NCBI RefSeq assembly: GCF_050947335.1
Contig: NC_134993.1
Span: forward strand, 11,842,001-11,906,000
Length of the DNA: 64,000 bases
Direction of reading: 5' to 3'
Source of the DNA: Megachile rotundata
Taxonomy: Eukaryota > Arthropoda > Insecta > Hymenoptera > Megachilidae
Position numbers and translations under genes: made by a program
Notes under the pieces: model-generated
What the model was told of the DNA's origin: nothing
Database searches by the model: none
The model's input: the letters and a program-made list of their open reading frames with translations, nothing else
Part shown: positions 36,686 to 48,426 of the stretch, in pieces
How positions within the stretch are numbered: position 1 is the stretch's first letter
How the letters are laid out: each line of letters starts with the position of its first letter

Positions 36686-38035
36686 TTCTCTTGATATATC
36701 GCCGTTTTGCATATTATACCCCTATTCATTAATTTTCTTTCTATTCATATAGACGGATCAAAAATTACTATATTGCAATGTTTTCTGCAACTCTCTTGAT
36801 ATATCGCCGTTTCCATTTAAATTGGTTTATTCATTCATTTTGGCCCCGTTCATTTGGTTCCACTTTCTATTCGGCGAAATACTTAAAAATTTGACAATAT
36901 ATCGTGTTGTATGATTCTCTTGATATATCGCCGTTTTCTAATATTAATCTCCTATCATCCATTGATATACTTTTTAAATACAGAAATGGTCGAAAACCCT
37001 ATTTTCCATCATATTATACAACTCTCTCGATATATCGCCGTTTCCATTACAATTCTTCCATTCATTCCGTTCCACTTTCTATACACATAAATACTTAAAA
37101 ATCTCATAATATATTGTGTTGTACAACTCCTTTGATATATCGCCGTTTTCTAATATTAATCTCCTACCATTAATAATTTCTTTTTCATATATTGCAATTG
37201 TCAAAAATCCTATTTTGCGTCGTATTGTACAACTCTTTTGATATATCGCCGTTTTCTAATATTAATCTCCTACCATTAATAATTTCCTTTTCATATATTG
37301 CAATTGTCAAAAATCCTATTTTGCGTCGTATTGTACAACTCTTTTGATATATCGCCGTTTTCTAATATTAATCTCCTACCATTAATAATTTCCTTTTCAT
37401 ATATTGCAATTGTCAAAAGTCCTATTTTGCGTCGGATTGTACAACTCTTTTGATATATCGCCGTTTTCTAATATTAATCTCCTACCATTAATAATTTCCT
37501 TTTCATATATTGCAATTGTCAAAAGTCCTATTTTGCGTCGTATTGTACAACTCTTTTGATATATCGCCGTTTTCTAATATTAATCTACTATCATCGATTG
37601 ATTTACTTTTTGTATACAGAAATTAATAAAAATCTTATTTTGCATCATATTGTACAACTCTCGTGATATATTGCCGTTCCCATCACAATTCTCCCACTCA
37701 TTCTATTGCTCTTTGCATACACAGAAATAGTTAAAAATCTCACAATATATTGTGTTTTACAACTCTCTTGATATATCGCCGTTTCCTAATATTAATCTCC
37801 TATCATCAATTGATGTCCTTTTCATACATACCAATCAATAAAAATTCCATTTTGCATCATATACAACTCTCTCGATATATCGCCGTTTTCTAATAATAAT
37901 CTCCTGTCACTCATTTTCCTTCTTATACATCGAAACGAATAAAAATCCTACATTTCGTACGGTATATCTCTAGATATATCGCCGTCGCATACGGTTCTAA
38001 CCGTTAGTTCCCCTTGTTATCCAAGAAGATGGTGT
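36686..38035 (+). repeat. GATATATCGCCGTT-core array C (forward, 13 cores)
   Basis: Thirteen cores in forward sense, with GCCG at 36701, 36806, 36930, 37037, 37142, 37248, 37354, 37460, 37566, 37673, 37778, 37882 and 37981; spacing is mainly 105-107 bp. Cores 5 to 9 are separated by almost identical 106-bp units, indicating a local recent expansion. The outer units match those of array A at both ends, so A and C are duplicates of one ancestral array that later expanded differently. Confidence 0.93.
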
Positions 38036-39479
38036 GCAACAACGAGGAAAGTAATAATCCCGTGTGCAACGGGTGTATCGGAAATATTTAGTCGAGCTAC
38101 TTCACACCCGGCTCGTTCCATCGACGTTCTCCCGTAATTACGAGCTGGTTCCCGTCAATAACGACGATAACAGTCGACGAGGTTCGATCGAGAGTGCACG
38201 CTTACGCGATAATGCGTGCGATTAGATGCAGGCTGAAGCTTCGCTGTCCCGGAGATGGTTTGGGACCAGATAGAAAATTACGAGCGGTTACATACAGCGT
38301 CTGTGCTCGTGCATTTCAACTTTACGGGCTGTTCGAACCGCAATGTCGAGACAAAAGCGTTTAAATATGCAGCCGTCGCCCATTGTGGATGAAGTTTCAC
38401 CTCTATTCCCACGATGACGCATGACGCACGCTCAAATACGATACGTTTCCTTTTTATTCACGCACACACTTTTTATCAACTCACTGAAATTATCACAGAA
38501 TTTCACACTATTAATACTTACAATTTTTCTGCAACCGCACAATTAATTTTATTACAGATTCAATAAAACTTATTTCAAGTATTTTATTTTCAACAAATTT
38601 TATTTCACAGACTGCGTCCTGGTGCGTCACTTCCATTTCGTTTGACGTCCCATCGCAATTGCGCGAAGCGAAACTTTTTATTTGAGCTGCTGAACATACA
38701 ACAAACTTAACTCATCATACGACTCCAACTCTGTCTATTTATATTCGGAAAAATAATGTGTGTCAAAGTAAGTGCAAAAACGTATGCAAAATTGAATAGT
38801 TCTGTTAAGCGAGCCCTTTGCCGAACAAGTTATCGACAATAATTTTTGACCTGCGCAATTGATTTATCCTTTTTGCTCCAAAAAAAAAAAAAAACAAATA
38901 TTGCGTATCAAGCGAGACTGGACGTTGAAAAGCGTCGAATCCATTTGTTGTTCGGAAAATAAAAAAAAGAATAGTAAAGCGTTCGTTATCGGTAGCGAGG
39001 GTGGGGAAAAAAATGACTAGATAACCAGGATGGAAATCAATCTGGGAGGACGATGGGTGGCAGGGTAATCTCGGATTTATTTTTATTAATCCTGGGTGAT
39101 CGAGCCCGGTTGCCGGTCAAATACTTGCCGGCGAAATTTACCGAAATATCGCGGTCGTTACTTCGTTTCTATGCATCTCGAGCAAATATTTAAAGCTGTT
39201 TCTGAAACTGGTATCTGCTGGAAGGGAAGTCGATTTTTCTCAGGGATGTCGCTTTTAAAAATTCAATGCGATTTTAATCTGCAATGGGATGAATGCATTT
39301 TCTTTCGTTGAAAAGATGAATTATTATTACACTGGATTTGGAGTTATGTATACTATATTTACCAAATGAATTTTCATTGTTTTCTTAGATATTTTTGCAG
39401 TGAGTTGCAAATTCGAAATATGTGGGTTAGTTAACCTGATTTGGAAGTGTAAATGGGACTTGTGCTGTATCAATTTTGA
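38036..39479. other. Unique sequence, no gene recognised
   Basis: Begins with the tail shared with array A (AAGATGGT followed by AACGAGGA), then a CpG-containing stretch to ~38440 and AT-rich DNA. A 16-base poly-A run lies near 38880. The longest frame is 71 codons (39096-39311), unrecognised. Confidence 0.5.
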
Positions 39480-40590
39480 GGTTAAGTTCGGAGGAACGCT
39501 TCTGGACTGAGATGCTCTTAAAACAAAATGGCTGCTGAGAGTATAATGGCGCTCAAGTTTGAAATATAGTTAAATAGAAATTCATGACTGAAAAGTGTCG
39601 CAAAATACCACTTATTTTGCATTAATCTCAAGCTTAGACACTGACGGAAATTTCTGAGTAAATATTTCGTTGATATTTCCAATACAAAATGGCTGCCTCT
39701 CAGCGAGAGTAAATAGTACTCAAGTTAAAAGCATAATTAGTCAAATTAGAAATTCATGACTGAAAAGTGTCGCAAAATACCACTTATTTTACATTAATCT
39801 CAAGCTTAGACACGGACAAAAATTTCTGAGTAAATATTTCGTTGATATTTCCAATACAAAATGGCTGCCTCTCAGCAAGAGTAAATAGTACTCAAGTTAA
39901 AAGCATAATTAGTCAAATTAGAAATTCATGACTGAAAAGTATCTCAAAATACCACTTATTTTACATTAATCTCAAGCTTAGACACTGACGGAAATTTCTG
40001 AGTAAATATTTCGTTGAAATTTGCAATACAAAATGGCTGCCTCTCAGCGAGAGTAAATAGTACTCAAGTTTAAAGCATAATTAGTCAAATTAGAAATTCA
40101 TGACTGAAAAGTATCTGAAAATACCACTTATTTTACATTAATCTCAAGCTTAGACACTGACAAAAATTTCTGAGTAAATTTTTCGTTGATATTTCCAATA
40201 CAAAATGGCTGCCTCTCAGCGAGAGTAAATAGTACTCAAGTTTGAAGCATAATTAGTCAAATTAGAAATTCATGACTGAAAAGTATCTAAAAATACCACT
40301 TATTTTGCATTAATCTCAAGCTTAGACACTGACAAAAATTTCTGAGTAAATATTTCGTTGATATTTCCAATACAAAATGGCTGCCTCTCAGCGAGAGTAA
40401 ATAGTACTCAAGTTAAAAGCATAATTAGTCAAATTAGAAATTCATGACTGAAAAGTATCTAAAAATACCACTTACATTACATCAATTTCAAGCTTAAAGA
40501 TCACCAGAAACTACTACATAATTGCTCCAATAATATTTCGACTACAAAATGGTTGACACTTAATTATAGAAAACAACAACTGATTTAAAC
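39480..40590 (+). repeat. 172-bp satellite with one AAAATGGCTGC per unit
   Basis: Six units, regular from the second. AAAATGGC lies at 39535, 39686, 39858, 40030, 40202 and 40374, then AAAATGGT at 40546; the last five steps are each 172 bp. Shared landmarks per unit are TGCCTCTCAGCGAGAGTAAA, AAATTCATGACTGAAAAGT and AATCTCAAGCTTAGACAC. The units differ by a few substitutions, and the outer ones are more diverged. No coding frame. Confidence 0.94.
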
Positions 40591-41159
40591 TTTGAAAAGT
40601 TTGCCAAAATTTCATGAATCACTGAAAGTAATTAAAAAAAATTTGCAAACTAAACTGAAGTAAACTAAAACTATTAGCTTAGCAATTATAATACTCCAAT
40701 TTGCAATATAACAATATAAAAATGAAAATATTATAATAATTACGTTATCTAAATTTTCTTTGCATTGACTGCCCAACATTTTCAGCGAACGTGTTAGTAA
40801 CAGATGCAGTGCGAAGAAATTTGCCCCGCAACTTATTAGATGTCTGAATCGCATTTCTATTCTGGGATGTTATTCTCGTTTGCCGCTTACACGCGCAAAT
40901 TCATGAAACAAAGCGTTACTCCGAAGCACTTGCTCGTTTATTTGATTGCGTTTCGATGTATAACTCGCGTTTCCTTTCACCAGGAACAGGGAAGAAGAGC
41001 TGTTCCGTATTTTAGCCCGAAGCTTCGAAGCAAACGCGAGTGCTAATAACGGCGCCATGTTGTTTTGGTTTCGTCTTGCCTTTTTTCTTATATTACACAA
41101 GTGATCGACAATTTTATGGTAACGTGACTTTCGCTTATGGAAGAAGGTGTATTTTACAA
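40591..41159. other. Unique sequence, no gene recognised
   Basis: AT-rich then balanced sequence. Opposed frames of 68-80 codons (40612-41100) lack recognisable motifs. Confidence 0.45.
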
Positions 41160-42845
41160 ATTTTAGATTAATTGGTAGATTAATTGTTAGTATAGATTTA
41201 TTGGTAGATTAATTATAATTATAGATTGGTCAATCAATTTTAATTGTAAACTGATAGGTTGATCGATTGAAATTACAGATTGATTGAATTAATCAATTAT
41301 AATTTTAGAGTAATCAATTGATCGATCATCATTGTAGATTAATTGGTGAATCAGTCGTAATTACACATTAGTGGATTAATCATAGTTATAGATCAATTGG
41401 TTGATCAATCAATAATAATAGATCAGTGCTTGATGCAATTGATATTCACCACTTCTCAAGGTTATTGGTTATTTGTTAATCATATCAAGGTTAATATCAA
41501 TATTCATTGGCTATTTTGGTACATCAGTCAGTGAGCATAAATCAATCATCAATAGATCAATGCTTGATGCTATAGATATTGATCACTACTCAAGGTTATT
41601 GGTTACTTGTTAATCACATCAAGGTTAATATTAATACTCATTGGCTATTTTGGTACATCAATCAATGAGCATAGATCAATCACCAACAGATCAATGTTTG
41701 ATGCTATAGATATTGATCACTACTCAAGGTTATTGATTACTTGTTAATCACATCAATGTTAATATCAATATTCATTGACTGTTTTGGTACATTAATCAGT
41801 GAGCATAGATCAATCACCAATAAATCAATTCTTAATGCAATCAATATTGATCACTTCTCAAGGTTATTGGTTACTTGTTAATCATATCAAGGTTAATATC
41901 AATATTCATTGACTGCTTTGGCACATTAATCAATAGTCATAGATCAATTACCAATAAATCAATGCTTGATTCAATCAATATTGATCGCTTCTTAATTTTG
42001 AAATTCATTTGTTAATCATATCAAGGTTAATATCAATATATATTGACTGGTTTGGTACATTAATCAATAATCATATATCAACCACCAATAAATCAATGCT
42101 TGTTGCAATCAATATTGACAACTTCTTAATTTTAAAATTCACTTGGTAATCACATGAAGATTAATATCAATATTCATTGATTAGCTTGGTGCATTAATCA
42201 ATAATCATAGATGAACCACCAATAAATCAATGCTCATTGCAATCAATATTAATAACTTCTAATTTTAAAATTCACTTGGTAATCACATCAAGATTAATAT
42301 CAATATTCATTGATTAGCTTGGTACATTAATCAATAATCATAGATCAATCGCCAATAAATCAATGCTTGTTGCAATCAGTATTGATAACTTCTTAATTTT
42401 AAAATTCACTTGGTAATCACATCAAGATTAATATCAATATTCATTGAATAGCTTGGTACATTAATCAATAATCATAGATCAATCACCAATAAATCAATGC
42501 TTGTTGCAATCAATATTGACAACTTCTTAATTTTGAAATTCACTTGGTAATCACATCAAGATTAATATCAATATTCATTGATTAGCTTGGTACATTAATC
42601 AATAATCATAGATCAACCACCAATAGATCAATGCTCGTTGCAATCAGTATTGACAACTTCTTCATTTTTAAATTCACTTGGTAATCATATCAAGGTTAAT
42701 ATCAAAATTCATTGACACAGTTGACACAGTTCGGTACATCAATCATAAAAGATCAATGCTTGATCAATATTATGTATCCATTTAGTTGCTTGTATCCAGT
42801 TCAAGTTAATGTTGACACGTATTGACTGTTCGGTAGGTCGATGAA
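41160..42845 (+). repeat. 134-bp satellite preceded by degenerate ATCAATT repeats
   Basis: From 41160 to ~41430 the DNA is a loose run of GATTAATTGGT / ATCAATCA words. From ~41430 a regular 134-bp unit takes over. TTGGTACAT or its equivalent lies at 41517, 41651, 41785, 41919, 42053, 42187, 42320, 42454 and 42588, and a last, diverged copy at 42732. About ten units in all. The left four share CACTTCTCAAGGTTATTGG, whereas the later ones carry CTTCTTAATTTTAAAATTC instead, marking two subfamilies. Confidence 0.93.
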
Positions 42846-43103
42846 TAAATACAGATAAACAAATAAAGGATGCAAGTAGCCCGTAACGTGTTTTTAGCGA
42901 CACAGGCGCCGCGGCGGCCCGTCAATCACTCTGATTGAAGGTTTGAGCCAGCGACGAATAACAATTTGCTCGAAATGACTGACGGCCGTAGTTGTCTGCC
43001 ACAGCTGATAACAAATCGGGACAAACATCTCTCGTCTTTATTCTCGTTCGCACTTCCTAACGATCCATTCTATCTTGCTATTTTCGTGTCCGCGTTCCAC
43101 GCT
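42846..43103. other. Short unique spacer
   Basis: About 260 bp, GC-richer at 42895-42960. It contains the start of a 67-codon frame that runs into the neighbouring dispersed element. No function is recognised. Confidence 0.4.
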
Positions 43104-44020
43104 AAATCACTTTTCGACCTCACCATCCGCGACTTTGCTCCAATCAAAATATGTTGTAGTCCACGTTAAATTAGGGGGGGTTTAAGTCATCATTTCGCCG
43201 GTTTCGAATTTGTTAACGAATAACAAGCCTTCAAAGTTTGCAATTTTTGCCCACTTTTGCGAAAATAGGCTTCATTCACGAATTTTTTTCTCAGAAACTA
43301 CTCAACCGATTTAGCTAAATTTTTTTCTGTTTTATTCACAAAGGACTGGGCTATTTTAAAATATTTTTTTTGTTCCGGCAATTTGTTATGGAATGTTGCA
43401 AAATTTAAACAAATTCTGTTTTGCGTTTTTTCAATGAGGGGTGTAGAGACAAAAATCACATATGCCACATATGCTATTTCTCTTGAAATTTTTATTTTAT
43501 TTTTTTATAAACTAGATATATATCAAGTAAAAGCATACATAACATACTTATTAACTAATATATACAACAAAAGTATATGTAGAAAAATAAACACATACGT
43601 GAAGAAATAAAAATCACATATGACACATATGTTATTTCTCTTGAAATTTTTATTTTATTTTCTTATAAACTAGATATATATCTAGTAAAAACATACATAA
43701 CATACTTATTAACTAATATATACAACAAAAGTATATGTAGAAAAATAAACACATACGTGAAGAAATAAAAATCACATATGCCACATATGTTATTTCTCTT
43801 GAAATTTTTATTTTATTTTTTTATAAACTAGATATATATCAAGTAAAAACATACATAACATACTTATTAACTAATATATACAACAAAAGTATATGTAGAA
43901 AAATAAACACATACGTGAAGAAATAAGAATCACATATGTCACATATGTTATTTCTCTTGAAATTTTAAATGTTGCAAAATTTAAACAAATTCTTTTTTGC
44001 GTTTTTTTTTCAATGAAGGG
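43104..44020 (+). mobile_element. Dispersed repeat element, copy 2, with 158-bp minisatellite
   Basis: The left ~335 bp matches copies 1 and 3. After CAATGAGGGG it enters tandem units of exactly 158 bp, with AAAAATCACATATG at 43451, 43609, 43767 and (as AAGAATC) 43925, about 3.3 units. The element's own right end then reappears: GTTGCAAAATTTAAACAAAT to CAATGAAGGG at 43970-44020 repeats 43393-43440. The minisatellite is thus bracketed by a direct duplication of the element end. No coding capacity. Confidence 0.85.
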
Positions 44021-46265
44021 CGTTATGAGTAGCCATTTTACTCAAGAGCTCAGCCATTTTGTTTCACTGTTACTTGCCTTTCTGTCACGAGAGAATACTA
44101 TGTATAACGTACAGTTTATAGGAAATTCCCCAGGTCTTTTTCACGGTTTCAAGCAGTTTTAAGCTGCCTCACGCAGCTTGCCAATTTGAAATGATAATGG
44201 GTGGTTCGAGATAAATAGCGGTGGCATCAGCGTTCTTCTCCCTCTTCGGGGCACTCGCTCGAGCACTCTCGAAGCGTTGCCATTTTCAGGCTCTTCGACG
44301 TAACGGAAATTGGCGGGAAATTCTGATCGAGATCATTTCTGAAGGACTTCCTACGTTTCAGATCGAATCCTTTAAAGTTTTTAACACTCATGAAGATTTG
44401 AGGCATCGATCGTGAAGGGTTGAATTATATATACGTCCAGAAATAAACAGGGGCGATCTGTGTTCGACTACGTCAACGAACAATTTTAAACCGATATTCA
44501 TGAAGACACAAATCAAAAGGGATAACGATTATTTTGCAAAGGTCGTGGGTTCATGCGGAATCGGTGGATTATTCAGTCGCGGATAAAATTGGATAACCAA
44601 GATGATGGTTATTTTCTGCCGAGTTATATTCGAGCAGTCAATGAATGTATTGTGGTGATGTCAATGGTGCTTCATTCAGGAGAATCCTGATGAGCGTTTA
44701 TTGATTTGCTAACTTTAATTGTATTGAATTTTCGTACCTCGAATTTGCGATTGTTAATTCTTGTCAACTATGTCAATTATGTCAATTATGTTCATTCTGT
44801 CAATTCCGTTAATTTTTTCAGATTTGTTACTTTTTGTCAATTACGTTAATTATGTAAATTCTATCAACTCAGAAACCTAACTCAAATTCCCACGCAAAAC
44901 AGAAGAAAAATATTTTGGTAAAAAGCTTGATACGATTTGCGTGAAATTGAAAATCGTCGGTCTTTGAAACATTTTTCGCGATTCGTTGTAAGTACTCCTG
45001 AAATAGGGAAGGTAAAGAAGGGTGGTAAAAAACGTAGCAGCAAAATTCCATCCTCTTTGACGCGAACGCAAAGAAAGCTGGCTGCAGTAAATATGCAGCA
45101 GCATCTGTGCATCTGCAATTCGTTGTCGTCGGTACGGTCGCCTTACGGCGCATTTCCAGGGACGCTCATATGCAATACTCGTCGCGACGATACCGAGCAA
45201 CGTATCCCGTTGGAAGCGTGCAGTTTCCGCGCGGATGGACGTGCTCGCAGCCCGCCAGGCGGAAACGCGTCTCCGCGCGACGACGAATCGAGCTCGCAGA
45301 CGTTTCCGTGACAGACTGTCAAGTCTCTTCCGCGATTAGTCGGGTCGATACGTTATCCGCTTCCGTTTCGCGAATTTTTATGCTTTTGCTGGGGTCGGCG
45401 GGACCGGTTTTATTCTCCATTCCGAGCTTCGCTAAATCTGCTTTGCTTGATCGTGCACGATACGCGAACTCTTCATCACATTCTATACATTTTATTCATA
45501 CACTGTATATAGGGTGTTCAAAAATTTAATATACACATGGTTTTGATATGCTTCTCGCATATGTATAATGAACCTAATACTTTACTAGTATTTCCGTTTA
45601 AAATAACTCTTGACTAGGGACGCTCAAAAAAACCTCTACGCCTAGTTTTCGGTTGGTGAAATATAATAGCATGTGGTTCTTGATTACCACTGATTTTTAT
45701 TACACCGCATTCATGAAACATCCTCAATATACAACTATAATCACAAGTCATATTGTACTAACCTCGAACACACAATAATTTTCCCCACACTTCAAGATAA
45801 AAACCACACGTGTCCTCCCATGACACACGCAGTCAACCCACGAGTGAGACCCAAAAGAAGCTATCTATCCAGTTACATTTCGGCAAATAATGACAATAAC
45901 TGCAGCAATTCGCACTATCGAGACTGCCTGTCATTTTCGCCTAATTTCGAGCCAATACTACCGCCGAAAATACGTGTGAGTCTAGGCGACATTTCTCTTC
46001 TGACCAATCGGGCTCCTTCCGAACCTGGGTCAGCCACCGCGCGCCAATTCCTGGCTCGACTACGGTATGTACTGTAGACAACCCTGTTCCTGGCGCGTTG
46101 GAGCCAGGTTTAAGGGACGCCCACCGTAGAACAGTCCCATGTGACGTTCCGACGAGACTACTCGAAACATTTGCCTGCCCTTGTTCTTTGACTCAATTGT
46201 GCGCGACCAATAGTACTATCGCCGAAAATACGTGTGAGATGTCCATTTTTCTATTCTGACGAATT
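44021..46265. other. Unique sequence with CpG-rich patches, no gene recognised
   Basis: A pair of GCCATTTT motifs lies at 44035-44063, loose TCAATTATG words at 44755-44880, and a CpG-rich island at ~45040-45440. In that island, frames on both strands overlap (for example 45107-45529, 140 codons, +, and 44877-45200, 107 codons, -), so at most one could be real and none is recognised. At 45950-46240 the phrase CGCCGAAAATACGTGTGAG occurs twice, and GCGCCAA...CTGGCTC has an inverted partner ~70 bp away. This may be a remnant of an unidentified mobile element. Confidence 0.4.
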
Positions 46266-46269
46266 GAAG

Positions 46270-47015
46270 CTGTGGATCTTCTAAATACTTGCGTCACGAA
46301 TGCATTAAGAGTGCGTCACGAATACATTAAGGGTGAGTCAAGGGTGCGTCAAGGTTTCGATAGGGGTGCAATAAGGGTGCACCAAGAGTGCGTCAAGGAT
46401 GCGTCAAGGGTGCATCAAAGGTGCGTCAAGGGTCCGTCAAGGATGCGTCACCAGTGCATTAAGTGTGCGACAACGTTGCGTCAAGGGTGCATCACGATTG
46501 CCTTAATAGTGCGACGAGGTTGCGTCAAGGGTGCGTCAGGAATGCGTTAAGAGTGCGTCACGAATGCGTCAAGAGTGCGTCATGAATTGGTCAAGGGTGC
46601 GTCACAAATGCGTCAAGGTTTTGATAAGGGTGCACCAAGAGTGCGTCAAGGGTGCGTCAAGGGTGCGTCAAGGGTGCGTCACCAATGCGTTAAAGGTGCG
46701 TCACCAATGCGTTAAGGGTGCGTCACCAATGCGTTAAAGGTGCATCACCAATGCATTAAGAGTGTGTCAAGGGTGCGTCACCAGTGCGTTAAGGGTGCGT
46801 CAAGGGTGCATCACCAATGTATTAAAGGTGCATCACCAATGCATTAAGAGTTAAGAGTGTGTCAAGGGTGCGTCACCAGTGCGTTAAGGGTGCGTCAAGG
46901 GTGCATCACCAATGTGTTAAAGGTGCGTCACCAATGCATTAAGAGTGCGTCATGAGTGCATCACCAATGCGTTAAAGGTGCGTCACCAATGCGTTAAGGG
47001 TGCGTTAAGGATGCA
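46270..47015 (-). repeat. TGACGCAC minisatellite, inverted relative to 2266-3172
   Basis: About 65 units of 11 bp (AAGGGTGCGTC, with CACCAATGCGTT alternating to form 22-bp pairs). A ~120-bp segment containing GTGTGTCAAGGGTGCGTCAC and GTGCATCACCAATG is duplicated at ~46760-46840 and ~46855-46925. On the opposite strand the core reads GACGCACCCTT and GGTGACGCACC, matching the array at 2266-3172. Plus-strand frames of 68-92 codons are artefacts. Confidence 0.92.
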
Positions 47016-47650
47016 ACTAAATCACTTTTAGAAAATATTTTTCTGCTTCAATCAAATGGCAATTTAATTCATATTTCCACAAATTAACAAAAATTTTCTT
47101 GAAAGATAAAAAAAATAAATTGCAAAGTACAGTGTTGCAAATGAACTAACTTTAGAATGCCCCACGATACTCGAAAGCTCTCGAAACCACGAAAAGTCGA
47201 AGGAAGAGAATCGAGAAAGTGTCTGATAACCGGGTTGCTTGAAAATTAATCTGTTCGAATTGGATTATACACTTGAGCCCGTTGGCGATCCCGGGAAGTT
47301 CGAATATGAAAAATTTGTAAAAGAGAGTACAGCAAATATAATACTTCATTAATAGAGTTGCAAATTAACCACTTCAGGGTCTCTGATGGTAGTTGAAAAC
47401 TCATTAAACGCGAAAAATTTGGAGAAGAGAATGGAGAAGCTACTTGATTAACGCGGGACTAGCAAATTAATCTTTCCCGAGTGAATTACACGATTTATTT
47501 TTATGATGGTTCAAGGTTCTTTTTATAATAAAAATTTTCGGTGGTAAGCCTTGAAAAATTATCTTTGTAGCAGTTTTATGAGCACTTTTACATTTTGAAA
47601 TTGAAATATTTACTTGTTGTAAGTATTTTGAAATACATTGTGGTTATTTA
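47016..47650. other. AT-rich unique sequence, no gene recognised
   Basis: Non-repetitive DNA between two minisatellites. No frame above 65 codons and no RNA or mobile-element signal. Confidence 0.5.
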
Positions 47651-47654
47651 GATT

Positions 47655-47995
47655 GCATTCAGATATTATTCAGATGATATTCAGATAATATTTAGATAGT
47701 ACTGAGATGATATTCAGATGATAGTCAGATGATTGCCAGATGATATTTAGATGATATTCGAATGATATTCAGATAATATTCAGATAATATTCAGATGATA
47801 TTTAGATAATATTCAGATGATATTCAAATGATATTCATATGTTAGTCAGATAATTTTCTGATGATATTCAGATATAATATTCAGAAAATATTCAGATAAT
47901 TTTCAGACCATTTTCAGACAACATTTCGACAATTTATTCAGACAACTTTCAGATAATATTCAGATAATTTTAAGATAATATTAAGACAATAATAC
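47655..47995 (+). repeat. (ATTCAGATGAT)n satellite, 11-bp unit
   Basis: About 29 units of ATTCAGATGAT / ATTCAGATAAT, becoming irregular at the right (TTTTCAGACAA variants). No coding frame results, because the repeat contains stops. Confidence 0.93.
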
Positions 47996-48426
47996 CCAAA
48001 CAAAAGTATGTTAATTTCCTTATAACTCTACACTAAAATTATGAAAATATATAAAGAATTCTGCCACAATTTTTCATTTTAATTTTAACTTAATGTTTAT
48101 TCACTGAACTGTTAATACGATTATTCTGAATTTACATACCCGTATAATTCACAGACTATTCCATAGGCACAGTGTTAATATCAGCGGTCTCTCGTGATAA
48201 GCAAATGGATCGCGAATCCAAACTTACCGATTTCAACGAAACTTTCGGTGAACATGGCTGTCTGAGACACGAATGGAATCGGGCAAGCATAATAGGGGTA
48301 TGCGATCAGACAGGTGGAATGGACTCAGTTACTAAAAACTAACGATGTTATTTAAATTCTTGGAAAGTGCTAATAGTGTCTTTTACAGGTTACTATTCAA
48401 TGTAGTGTATGTTGTATTGTTGTTAT
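47996..48426. other. Unique sequence flanking the transposon
   Basis: About 430 bp of AT-rich non-repetitive DNA left of the TIR element. No gene recognised. Confidence 0.5.

Noticed and set aside
25598..38035. CRISPR-like appearance of the GATATATCGCCGTT arrays (constant core, variable spacer)
   Set aside because: Spacers are ~80 bp, belong to just two related types and lie in a eukaryotic genome with no cas genes. They are interspersed satellite monomers, not acquired spacers.
45107..45529. 140-codon plus frame in a CpG-rich island
   Set aside because: Opposed and overlapping frames of similar length occur on both strands, composition follows the GC content, and no domain or splice signal was recognised. 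It remains only a possible exon.
45509..46230. Possible transposon or LTR remnant (AGGGTGTTCAAAA start, duplicated CGCCGAAAATACGTGTGAG)
   Set aside because: No matching inverted or direct terminal repeats could be paired, and no element protein is encoded. The short duplications alone do not define an element.
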